A stretch of DNA of 53,727 nucleotides, from contig JAABRU010000023.1 of NCBI GenBank assembly GCA_011390755.1, forward strand, positions 1 to 53,727, written 5' to 3'. Of this stretch, positions 34,901 through 40,693 are shown one piece after another (positions within the stretch are counted from its first letter, which is position 1; each line of letters starts with the position of its first letter). Under the pieces are notes generated by a model. That model was not told the DNA's origin and made no database searches. It saw only the letters and a list, made by a program, of their open reading frames with translations. A program made the position numbers and the translations under genes. The stretch is from Desulfobacteraceae bacterium (GTDB lineage: Bacteria; Desulfobacterota; Desulfobacteria; Desulfobacterales; Desulfococcaceae).

Positions 34901-35023
34901 ATAAATATCAAAGACTTTGGGCCTAATGATGTAGAGATATACGATAGCAAAAAATTCTTAGGCATTGAATATAATCGAACTGACGGTAAATGGCTAACAT
35001 GTGACAATGGAAAATGTAAATAA
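28994..35023 (+). CDS. TcB/RHS toxin with signal peptide and caspase-like C-terminal tip
   Basis: 2009 residues. Signal peptide (to about 23, PIISSA), SpvB-like domain (about 35-330), FG-GAP/VCBS integrin-like repeats (LADINGDGKTDF, LADMNGDGLQDIV, LMDINGDGLSDIV) and TcdB-middle-like domain (EFRGFAHAEKREIGD). RHS/YD repeats follow, up to the conserved end LQYFEARYYN, GKFLSVDP. A dockerin-like insert (DLNHDGRLDAADAVKAA, about 1333-1350) lies within the RHS part. The tip (about 1830-2009) is A+T-rich and has His1871 (VLAHSDSN) and Cys1910 (LWACGTG), then SFAANLHNAL and VIAPT, recalling C80/DUF4347 peptidases. Start ATG at 28994 has CAGGAG. No immunity gene follows. Confidence 0.85.
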   Translation: MTAFVRIILIFFCFTLIPIISSAGVDKSGVKPNVISLPSGPGSIQGLGESFTPQLNSGTTAYSIKLALPPGRAGLQPDMSLQYNGGNANGIFGSGWSVSVPYIQRQTDKGLPLYNDTDTFIEIGGEELVPIGSGIYRHETEGAFVRYEKIAEGWIATDPSGTQFIYGPDENSRISSGNKIFRWLLSEIQDSNGNTVLFQYKSLDSGSQQYLSEISYNNHSVFFEYESRPDSLADYRPTFGLETAFRCKSISMKSKDRLIRRYDFAYFSNTYLSLLKSVTQVGDDGISLLPPAEFTYTSFDPSAAKLISVKGPDAATSPPGVHMASDTDVALNDMNADGLPDLLLAKPGDHEVYLNMGIGTDGTHRWGRWSAMPVSPGNALGSRGASLADINGDGKTDFIAWQSSDTYFLWPNLGKGQWGNAETFADKSNFPFDFEDEAVRLIDIDNDRHTDVMFCNGPDLYSYFINNKGREYTLVTEKPGLGMTFDTEPGMKLADMNGDGLQDIVLLKDSICTWWPSMGRGNWDGPQSMSNSPDSGQIPSLSADWEKLMLMDINGDGLSDIVYAPVYADKIHYWLNRNSRDFDGPFEINDVPVRLDNTAVQPADMNGNGTTDFLWNYPEEAEGNPDKIWQYLELCPDEKPNLLKTVTNGIGKTITFHYSDTTREQIRDREAGNNWSEGVPTPVTVLSAFDVADGRGNLYQTAFAYHEGYYDGEEKEFRGFAHAEKREIGDSTIPDLLMVYQFDTGADNDALKGKPLHLSVKNHSGQEFYQERYTWQTRKLSDGAGGDLRDVTFPFQEQKMQTILEKGNGPPVTLKWEFSYDDFGNLTRQYEHGRTDAGWNDERITETVYSAAYPSGQNAWILNKAVESTVRDVSDARVSHQRSYFDNLPLGQVSKGNLTKTENWIEGNHYAVTVRNDYDTYGNVVAVYDALYGQKPGHTREIVYDTEYHTFPIREIIHTDENTLTVSATYDFGLGVMTSSTDFNKHTASYGYDTFGRLIHIIKPPDTGHTVEYDYVLARDIGGGRRMNWVETRQRDNSAGDGFLHSRTFYDGLGRKIMTRSEGEEAGQVVVSDTVQFNAGKQPWKTYLPYFETAALDFREPTFTTGFSEHFYDAMGRAIRVNQPAGPDGILFSTTEYQPLVRIIRDEEQTRPASPHFGCAMKYAEDGLQDKEGKGRLREVFEIVRLSDTGESLPGTVSWKTAYEYDLLDKLVKISDSQNNQKVMAYDGLGRKTFMNDPDRGKMAYEYDDAGNLIQTTDAKNQVIRYEYDGINRLIAEYYGESKTLPDVAYHYDTPYGPVEKGAFWNACSAARIQDAVLQEDNTLTDCDLNHDGRLDAADAVKAARSNEETVTAQNLKGFLSWVKDASGEEHNSYDERGRVEWVIKQIAGNSGLQNFYSAMEYDAMDRVTKLIYPDRSHVSYSYNSRGLLESVPGIINQYDFNQTVHIGWMALACGTQTEYTYDHRLRLRTLQTQRQTDSLFLQDLSYSFDGVSNITGIQDGRSGAVLSSIGSELGMNADEAGKFNATQSFAYDSLYRLTRARNPDVYGSISYRYDRIGNMIAKNAALNEPDVLMNLGSMSSGGTAGTFGRIGRNAGDPPGPHAITATEKGPDGAMTFTYDANGNMTADRGMSLAWDAKDRLEGIRKDVMKADYSYDYTDTRKRKYVSNEDSGQQSEVLYVDKFSEVRDGKLLKYVYAGNSRIASAKSTGAEPGEFIPETFYLHDHLGSTALTLSQNGSVQEQMVNYPFGMPRLEKRAGGMLNGADYKFTGKERDVESGLQYFEARYYNSIIGKFLSVDPLYAEFNRLNEDRFKAFLKKSIEKNTYSFTFNNPVVYIDITGLIGEKNLSHKKADDIFFRHIKNSNEYDVLAHSDSNIISNIAGGTLSYDALADMILSDPNYNYQTVRLWACGTGRYGDKSFAANLHNALKIKTGGKNIKVIAPTKTLHIKLKKTTLDYMFEWNKLKINKIINIKDFGPNDVEIYDSKKFLGIEYNRTDGKWLTCDNGKCK
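34380..35023 (+). other. A+T-rich toxin-tip module of the RHS protein
   Basis: Base composition drops to about 30% G+C just after the RHS end motif, against roughly 50% before it (one 60-bp line counted by eye on each side). Such a break is usual where C-terminal toxin modules have been swapped behind a conserved RHS core. The encoded domain carries the His/Cys pair described for the protein. Confidence 0.7.
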
Positions 35024-35086
35024 ATTATAGTGAATTTCATCTCGTTCCCCAAGCTCCTGCCCAATGCCATTATAATCTGTGTAGAA

Positions 35087-35108
35087 TGGGCACAGCTTTT
35101 TGTGCCCA
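35087..35108. terminator. Possible stem-loop downstream of the RHS gene
   Basis: TGGGCACA (35087-35094) pairs with TGTGCCCA (35101-35108) around GCTTTT, 63 bp past the stop. There is no T tract after the stem, so it could be only a repeat hairpin. The surrounding stretch to 35264 has no gene, and includes a short CACAGAG copy at 35235-35245. Confidence 0.35.
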
Positions 35109-35271
35109 CCGCATTGCCCTGAACTGTGATTCAGATGATTTCTGTGATTTACTGTGATTGTCTGAACCCGGATTTTCAGGATTTAGGGATGTACCCGGAT
35201 TTTTCTGTGACATTCCGGAACATCCTATTGTTTTTTACCACAGAGAAATATTAAAATAATCTCAGTGTTTT

Positions 35272-35466
35272 GGCATCCTTCATATCTGCCCAAAATCAGT
35301 TTACATTTTTTGTTATTTTGGATTGTTTTCAACCTTACTTTGTCAGAATCAGGATTTTCAGGATTAAAGGATTTTCAGGATGTTATGATAATCCTGTTCA
35401 TCCGTTCATCCTGAAAATCCTGATTCTGACAGATGAAAAGTGTAAACTGCCGAATGAAGGATGCCC
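35272..35466. mobile_element. 195-bp MITE-like element with 7-bp flanking repeat
   Basis: Ends GGCATCC...GGATGCC are inverted. Within them lie an inverted CAGTTTACA/TGTAAACTG pair and a perfect 24-bp arm starting TGTCAGAATCAGGATTTTCA (35341-35364) whose complement is at 35408-35431. GTGTTTT flanks both sides (35265-35271 and 35467-35473), as a target duplication would, with one extra C on the right. No coding capacity. It sits 8 bp beyond the stop of the anti-sigma-like gene. Confidence 0.7.
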
Positions 35467-35480
35467 GTGTTTTTTAATTT

Positions 35481-36497
35481 TTACTCAACTACCGGCATTT
35501 TTTTCGGACTCATATAGATGATGAGGTTTTCCAGTTCATAAGCAAGTTTTTTCCGGATTTTTTTCCCCTCCGGCTGCGTTTTCAGTTGGATAAATGTCTC
35601 CCTGACAGTATCCAGTGTATCCCTGACGATTTTCGGATTCTCTGCCCCTTTTTCTTTAGCGGATTCATATTTTTTAAGAATATAATCCACGGTCTCCACC
35701 TGTTTTTCCCAGAAGGATGCCGGAATATTTTCAGCAGATGAAGACAGGGAATTCAGCAGCAGGCACCACTTTCCCATCTGAAAATAGACATCCCACGGTG
35801 TTTCTGTCCATTCTTCTGCCCCGCGTTTCTGCCATCCGGGGGTCAGAAATTCCGGCATTTCCGATAATTCACTTTTTCCCAGTATCTGTCTGCCCTTCCA
35901 CAGCCCGGCCCCGAAGGCCCCGGACGCTTCCGAAAGGGAGTGCGGAGATGTGAATCCGTATGCGGTATCTTTTTTTTCCCAGGGAAGAAGTATATTTCCA
36001 TTGGGCACTGCCTGTAAAAATTCCGCCTGATAAGACTGGCTTATCATTTTATCCAAATGGGAGACCGGCCTGTCTCCCCACAGCCAGACCAGCAGACAGG
36101 CCGCCATGCCCACAGCGGCAACGGGAATCAGTTGCAAGGGAGTGAATCGGTATGACTGAAGATGTTCCCGGGTTTTCTTCCATATTTTTTTCCATGAGAA
36201 TATTTTTTCAGGAACCGTTTTTTCCCCATCCGCATCATTTTCCACAGCCCGGATCTGCATCACCTCTTTTGCACATATGCCGCAGAAGGCAATATGATCC
36301 ATCACTCTTTCTGTATCTTTCTCATCCGACCATCCCAGAACATAATCATAGAGCATCTCCGGAGAAGGATGCGCCCCTTTTTCGGTTTTTTCCTTCAATA
36401 TCCGAAAATCATCGGAGCGGGCATCCTTTTGAATGAAGTCAAGGAAATCCGAATCATCTGAAAGCATATTTTTATATCCGGCATTGTTTTCTGTCAT
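35481..36497 (-). CDS. Membrane protein with zinc-finger anti-sigma domain
   Basis: 338 residues. An N-terminal cytoplasmic part holds HIAFCGIC (His-x3-Cys-x2-Cys, about 87-94), the zinc motif of anti-sigma factors, preceded by EMLYDYVLGWSDEKD as in other zf-HC2 proteins. One membrane helix follows (about 122-140, LIPVAAVGMAACLLVWLWG). The ~200-residue part beyond the membrane is helical and unrecognised. It follows the regulator gene at 36538-37413 by 40 bp on the same strand, the usual sigma/anti-sigma order. AAGGGA precedes the start. Inferred role: holds its partner regulator inactive until an envelope signal arrives. Confidence 0.68.
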   Translation of the reverse strand: MTENNAGYKNMLSDDSDFLDFIQKDARSDDFRILKEKTEKGAHPSPEMLYDYVLGWSDEKDTERVMDHIAFCGICAKEVMQIRAVENDADGEKTVPEKIFSWKKIWKKTREHLQSYRFTPLQLIPVAAVGMAACLLVWLWGDRPVSHLDKMISQSYQAEFLQAVPNGNILLPWEKKDTAYGFTSPHSLSEASGAFGAGLWKGRQILGKSELSEMPEFLTPGWQKRGAEEWTETPWDVYFQMGKWCLLLNSLSSSAENIPASFWEKQVETVDYILKKYESAKEKGAENPKIVRDTLDTVRETFIQLKTQPEGKKIRKKLAYELENLIIYMSPKKMPVVE

Positions 36498-36537
36498 AAA
36501 TAATTCCCTTTACATACTATGATGTCAGATTCAGCCC

Positions 36538-37413
36538 TCAGCGGACATTTTTATTGTGCAGAAAATCCCTGATTTCTGCTATATCCCGCCGTATGGTCTT
36601 TTGATCCAGTCCGTAACGGTCCCTCATTTCCGCCATCACTTCTCTTTTTGAAATCCCTTCGGCAAAACTGTGGCGGAGGGTGACAAACACTTCATACTGA
36701 CGGTGATATTTTTTCCATCTGGCACTTCCTTTTTTCTGCTCTGCCGCACGTTTCTTCAGAAGCTCCCTTATTCCGGCAACTGAGCCTTTTTCCTTATTTC
36801 CCGGAGTCTTATCCGAAGCCTGCATGGATATTTCGGATAAAACCGCATTTTTTCCTTCTTCTCTTTCCGCATCAATGAAAACAAAGCGGTTGATACCGGC
36901 TTTGTATTTTTCACAGACATCATCCGATTTTTTTTTCTGCTTCCCGTCCATACCGCAGATACGGGGATGATGCAGGGACAGCCATGCACAGGAACCGCAT
37001 TTTTTTTCTCTGGGAATCAGCCCTTTGCCTGCCAGCCGGTTTTTTATCTCCATATATACGCTTTTCCGGATATATCCGGCCCATACTGCAAGATGATGAC
37101 CGGTATCCGGTTTCTGCTGGCGGAGCCGCCTGATAAGCCCTTCAAAATCAAAATCTTCGGCATCATCAATGGGGAGGCCCTGATAGTTTTTTTTGAAATA
37201 TATCATTTGCATTTCCACAGCCTGATAAAAAAGTTCAAAAGCGTATCGGCATTTATCCCAGTATTCCTCAGTTGTATCCTTTTTCAGCAAAGCGCAGTCA
37301 CGGGACAGCGATTCATAATAAGGGCAGACTTCCTTATTAAAACGGGGGAGCGCACCTTCGCAGATGTCGGGAAGCAGTTTTTCTCTTTTTGATTTGTTAA
37401 AATAATTTTCCAT
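36538..37413 (-). CDS. Putative sigma-like regulator with Cys4 motif and C-terminal HTH
   Basis: 291 residues. No clear family. The segment AGYIRKSVYMEIKNRLAGKG resembles the helical region 2 of ECF sigma factors. Behind it comes a four-cysteine cluster, C-x2-C-x10-C-x13-C (CGSC, ICG, DVCEKY; about 138-166), able to bind zinc or an Fe-S cluster. The end, GISKREVMAEMRDRYGLDQK and TIRRDIAEIRDFL, looks like a helix-turn-helix. Coupling to a zf-HC2 protein supports a sigma-like role. No ribosome-binding site is obvious. It is divergent from the triple-PPC gene, its most likely target. A plain DNA-binding regulator is the alternative. Confidence 0.5.
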   Translation of the reverse strand: MENYFNKSKREKLLPDICEGALPRFNKEVCPYYESLSRDCALLKKDTTEEYWDKCRYAFELFYQAVEMQMIYFKKNYQGLPIDDAEDFDFEGLIRRLRQQKPDTGHHLAVWAGYIRKSVYMEIKNRLAGKGLIPREKKCGSCAWLSLHHPRICGMDGKQKKKSDDVCEKYKAGINRFVFIDAEREEGKNAVLSEISMQASDKTPGNKEKGSVAGIRELLKKRAAEQKKGSARWKKYHRQYEVFVTLRHSFAEGISKREVMAEMRDRYGLDQKTIRRDIAEIRDFLHNKNVR

Positions 37414-37462
37414 TATATTTTAAATACTTATGTATATACAGCCGTATTATTTCCAATAAAAA

Positions 37463-37487
37463 ATGTCCGAAAACAGCTTTTTGTGCA
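37463..37487. promoter_or_regulatory. Degenerate copy of the ATGTCCGAAAA palindrome
   Basis: ATGTCCGAAAA (37463-37473) faces TTTTTGTGCAT (about 37477-37487), with two mismatches in the stem. As at 21814-21840 it is preceded by an A run, followed by CATCTTA, and lies between divergent genes, 50 bp upstream of the minus-strand start. Confidence 0.45.
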
Positions 37488-37566
37488 TCTTAGTATGCAA
37501 ATGAATGTTTGGCAATATTCAGGGGTATTTTTTTGATCATTATAATTTATAGGAGGAAAAGCGGAT

Positions 37567-37616
37567 TCTCTGTGTCTTCTGTGTTTATCATATTTTTTTT
37601 ACCACAGAGATTCTGT
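37567..37616. repeat. CACAGAG-family palindrome before the PPC gene
   Basis: CTCTGTGTCTTCTGTG and ACCACAGAG form an imperfect hairpin around a T-rich loop. The rest of the 305-bp gap 37414-37718 has no gene. Confidence 0.6.
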
Positions 37617-37718
37617 TTTTTAATGGCAGATCAGCGGATTTGCCCCACTATCGAAGGAAGCTGTATGTATGATAACCATGTAAGATCTAAAATTCATTGA
37701 AAAAGGAGAGTATGCGTT

Positions 37719-39185
37719 ATGAAAAAAATCAGAATTATCATTGCGGTTTTGTTTATGGGCATTGCAGTTGGCAGTTATGCCAATGCAGGATGTGTTTATG
37801 TTGATGAGCGTCTGATGATGGATATTTTCTGTGCGGAATATGATGGTCATAATTATTCCTTCAGAATGGATTATTATCCCAATCCCCATGATCCCGGCGG
37901 GATATACTGGAAAATGGATGTCAGCACTTTCACAGAAATTGAGAACAGCAGCAATGACTATGAATCTGAACCCAATGACAGTATGGAAAAAGCCAATTCC
38001 ATCGGAATCGGATACGCAAACCGGGTCACCAATGCCACAATAGCCACGAATGATGACGCAGACTGGTACAGCTTCACGGCAATTGCAGGCCGCACTTATG
38101 TTATTCAGACCTATGATATACTGGCCAATACATCAAATGAAGCAACAGGTTTGTGGCTCTATGATTCAGAAGGCAACCAGCTTGCTAATGATGAATATGG
38201 CGGAAACGGAAGCAATGATGCCAATGCCAGTATTACATACAAATTTCTTAAATCAGATGTTTACTATATACTGGTAAAAGACAGAAAATACCGAGACTGG
38301 ACAGGCACCTATTCGCTGAGAATTTTACCAAAACATACCGAACCCGGCGCAAGTTGGAATACAGACAATGAACCCAATGACAAACTTGCTTTAGCCAATT
38401 ATATCGGGGCCGGATTGGAATATGCCCAGACACATCAGCTTGCATCCAATACAGGTTATGTAAGTAAAGACACGGATAGGGATTGGTACCACTTTGATGC
38501 AGAAGCAGGAAACACATATGTGATAGAGACCTATGATATACTGGCCAATACATCAAATGAAGCAACAGGTTTGTGGATCTATGATTCAGATGGCAACCAG
38601 CTTGCCGAAGATGAATATGGCCAAAACGGAAGTAATGATGCCAATGCCAGTATCACCTATACTTTTCTCCGATCAGATACTTATTATGTGATGGTAAAAA
38701 ACAGAACATACCGTGATTGGACAGGTACATATTCATTGAGAATCCTGCCAAAGCACAATGAGCAGGGAGCAGGCTGGTATGCAGACAATGAGCCTAATGA
38801 CAAACTTGCATTGGCAAATCATATCGGCATTGGTTTAGGTCAGGCACAGACCCATGAGATTACATCCAATGCAAGTTATACAAGTCATGGAACCGATACA
38901 GACTGTTATTATTTCAATGCAGGAGCAGGACGTACCTATGTTATGGAAACCTTCAATGTTCAGAAAATATCAGACAGAGCTACAGGACTTTGGCTTTACG
39001 ATGCAAACGGCAATGAACTTGCCGAAGATGAATATGGCAGAAACGGGACCAATGATGCCAATGCGAGCATTACCCATACGTTTATTAGCGCAGGTACTTA
39101 TTATATTGTGGTAAAGACGACTCCTTACAGAAACTGGACAGGGGCTTATTCAATAAGAGTCTGTGATTCAGCGGGATGTCATTAA
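37719..39185 (+). CDS. Secreted protein of three tandem PPC domains
   Basis: 488 residues. Signal peptide (to about residue 23, YANA), a ~55-residue head with two cysteines, then three 140-residue pre-peptidase C-terminal (PPC) domains. Each starts with an EPND(S/K) motif (YESEPNDSMEKAN, TDNEPNDKLALAN, ADNEPNDKLALAN) and includes a D(A/R/T)D(W/C)Y(S/H/Y)F strand and GTYSLRI or GAYSIRV. PPC domains are normally processed or binding appendages of secreted enzymes; here no enzyme domain is attached. The repeats have an exact 420-bp period, with a 49-bp identical stretch at 38108 and 38528, so duplication is recent or kept uniform. GGAG lies about 10 bp upstream. Confidence 0.8.
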   Translation: MKKIRIIIAVLFMGIAVGSYANAGCVYVDERLMMDIFCAEYDGHNYSFRMDYYPNPHDPGGIYWKMDVSTFTEIENSSNDYESEPNDSMEKANSIGIGYANRVTNATIATNDDADWYSFTAIAGRTYVIQTYDILANTSNEATGLWLYDSEGNQLANDEYGGNGSNDANASITYKFLKSDVYYILVKDRKYRDWTGTYSLRILPKHTEPGASWNTDNEPNDKLALANYIGAGLEYAQTHQLASNTGYVSKDTDRDWYHFDAEAGNTYVIETYDILANTSNEATGLWIYDSDGNQLAEDEYGQNGSNDANASITYTFLRSDTYYVMVKNRTYRDWTGTYSLRILPKHNEQGAGWYADNEPNDKLALANHIGIGLGQAQTHEITSNASYTSHGTDTDCYYFNAGAGRTYVMETFNVQKISDRATGLWLYDANGNELAEDEYGRNGTNDANASITHTFISAGTYYIVVKTTPYRNWTGAYSIRVCDSAGCH

Positions 39186-39213
39186 ATGTACATGTGTTTT
39201 CAGATATAATTTT

Positions 39214-39250
39214 TTCCAAAACCCGTTTTTTGGGAAACCGGGTTTTGGAA
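39214..39250. terminator. 12-bp stem-loop after the PPC gene
   Basis: TTCCAAAACCCG (39214-39225) pairs perfectly with CGGGTTTTGGAA (39239-39250), 29 bp after the stop. A T run precedes rather than follows the stem, so it is not a textbook terminator. Confidence 0.45.
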
Positions 39251-39292
39251 TACACTCTTTCGGTAGCGGGTCAAATCCCCTGCTCTGTCATT

Positions 39293-39348
39293 AAGTCACA
39301 GAATCTCTGTGTTCTCTGTGAAGACTCTGTGCCCTCTGTGGTTATAAA
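39293..39348. repeat. CACAGAG-family repeat, reversed
   Basis: GTCACAGAATCTCTGTGTTC is followed by TCTGTGAAGACTCTGTGCCC and CTCTGTGG, the mirror orientation of the copy at 27891. It lies in the 302-bp gap before the small membrane-protein pair; nothing else is recognised there. Confidence 0.6.
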
Positions 39349-39487
39349 AAAATCAACAGATTTGACACACTGCCTCCGATTCATCAGAAAGTTTTTTTGG
39401 ACAGCATATGTTTTTGTCAGCGCAAAGGGCAGTATTCCTGACAGACAGCATTTCTGCCCGATACTGAAACCGATCCCAGGAGGAGAC

Positions 39488-39853
39488 ATGGAAAATTTAC
39501 CTGTAAAAGAGGATAGGCATTCCGAAGCGGATTACAGGCGCTTAACCTATGAAATAAACAAAAAGAATCCGGCACTGGCAGCAATACTGAATGTCTGTAT
39601 CGCGGGAGCCGGTCATTTTTACTGCGGTAAAATCATATCCGGATTAATCACTTTTGCGGCTGTGTTTTTCTGCGGAATTCTTTTTATCATGATTGATGTT
39701 TTTACCGCGGGATTCGGACTGCTGCTCACGATTCCGGCCATGCTTCTTCTTCTTGTCGGCCTCTTTCTGGACGGTATGTGGATTGCAAACAAGGTGAACC
39801 GGAAATTGGAAATGGAAATGTTATATCAGAATAAAAAATCGGCTGTATCATAA
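39488..39853 (+). CDS. Small TM2-like membrane protein
   Basis: 121 residues. A charged N-terminus is followed by NPALAAILNVCIAGAGHFYC and GKIISGLITF, the Pro/Gly/Tyr pattern of TM2-type proteins, and two or three hydrophobic helices (to about residue 100). The tail is basic and polar. The ATG at 39488 has AGGAGG upstream; the frame is open further upstream but crosses the repeat region without a site. It is followed after 92 bp by another small membrane protein. Function unknown. Confidence 0.65.
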   Translation: MENLPVKEDRHSEADYRRLTYEINKKNPALAAILNVCIAGAGHFYCGKIISGLITFAAVFFCGILFIMIDVFTAGFGLLLTIPAMLLLLVGLFLDGMWIANKVNRKLEMEMLYQNKKSAVS

Positions 39854-39945
39854 ATTATAATTTAAAAAACAGCAATCTGCCTGTTCCGGAATGATGGGCG
39901 GATTCATTGTCAGATCAACATTTAACTGTAAGAAAGGTGAATATT

Positions 39946-40386
39946 ATGAATGATTTCAGACAAAACTCCAAATCAGACAGCGAAATTCTGTCGGGAAACA
40001 GCCCGGACAAAGAACGATTGGGAAAAATAGCAAAAAGTCAGCGGATAGTTTTGATTTTTATTCTCATGTTTTTCCCCATGATACTGACGGTTTTTGCATT
40101 ATTCAGTTCAAACTGGCCCGGCGGATTGGTTACTGCTCTGTACGGTTTCATTATCGCCTACATCATTTACTCTTATGTGCATATGATCCTGCTTTCCTTC
40201 CGGGTGTACGGCATAGGGATGACGATTATCTGCGGTATTCTGTTTTGGCTTCTTCTGCCACTGGGGTTTATCCTTTTGGCGATAGTAAACAGCGGAGCCA
40301 GTAAAATTTTGAAAAGGGAAGGATATAAAGTGGGTTTACTGGGTGTAAGTCCCAAAGCATTCAAACAGACGACCATGACCGCATAG
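39946..40386 (+). CDS. Small integral membrane protein, unknown function
   Basis: 146 residues. A hydrophilic N-terminal ~35 residues is followed by three hydrophobic helices (IVLIFILMFFPMILTVFALF, then VTALYGFIIAYIIYSYV, then MTIICGILFWLLLPLGFILL) and a basic tail. The ATG at 39946 has AGAAAGGTG upstream. Its last codons run into the first copy of the G+C-rich repeat at 40373. No family recognised. Strand and spacing suggest expression with the gene before it. Confidence 0.6.
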   Translation: MNDFRQNSKSDSEILSGNSPDKERLGKIAKSQRIVLIFILMFFPMILTVFALFSSNWPGGLVTALYGFIIAYIIYSYVHMILLSFRVYGIGMTIICGILFWLLLPLGFILLAIVNSGASKILKREGYKVGLLGVSPKAFKQTTMTA

Positions 40387-40676
40387 TCACAACGAAATAT
40401 GAAAGTCTTTACACGGGACGCGGAGCGTCCGGGCGGCGTTCCCACGCGGGAGCTTGGGAACGGGGTGTGCGGGGGGACTTTCATATAAACGGCCATGACT
40501 GACGGTCACAACGAAGCATGAAAGTTTCAACCCGTTCCCGGGCTCCGGCAGTGTGTGAGGCAGAGCCTCACCCCATGCGTTCCCGGGCGGAGCCTGGGAA
40601 CGAGTCAGGCTGCACGGAGTGCGAAAATTAAGGCCGGAGGGCCGGTTTTTCGCAGACACTTTCATATAAAAACGGA
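40373..40676. repeat. Two tandem copies of a G+C-rich repeat with shared ends
   Basis: Copy A (40373-40491) and copy B (40491-40676) both begin with CCATGAC, continue with GTCACAACGAA and ATGAAAGT, and end with ACTTTCATATAAA. The middles differ but both hold GGGAACG and inverted GTTCCC stems. The ATGAAAGT/ACTTTCAT ends are inverted. Copy A starts inside the end of the upstream gene. No gene lies in 40387-40693. Confidence 0.65.
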
Positions 40677-40693
40677 AGCGAAGGAGATAAAAA

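Noticed and set aside
35024-35480. Immunity gene for the RHS toxin tip
   Set aside because: No frame with a start site and protein-like composition; the stretch is made of repeats and a MITE-like element.
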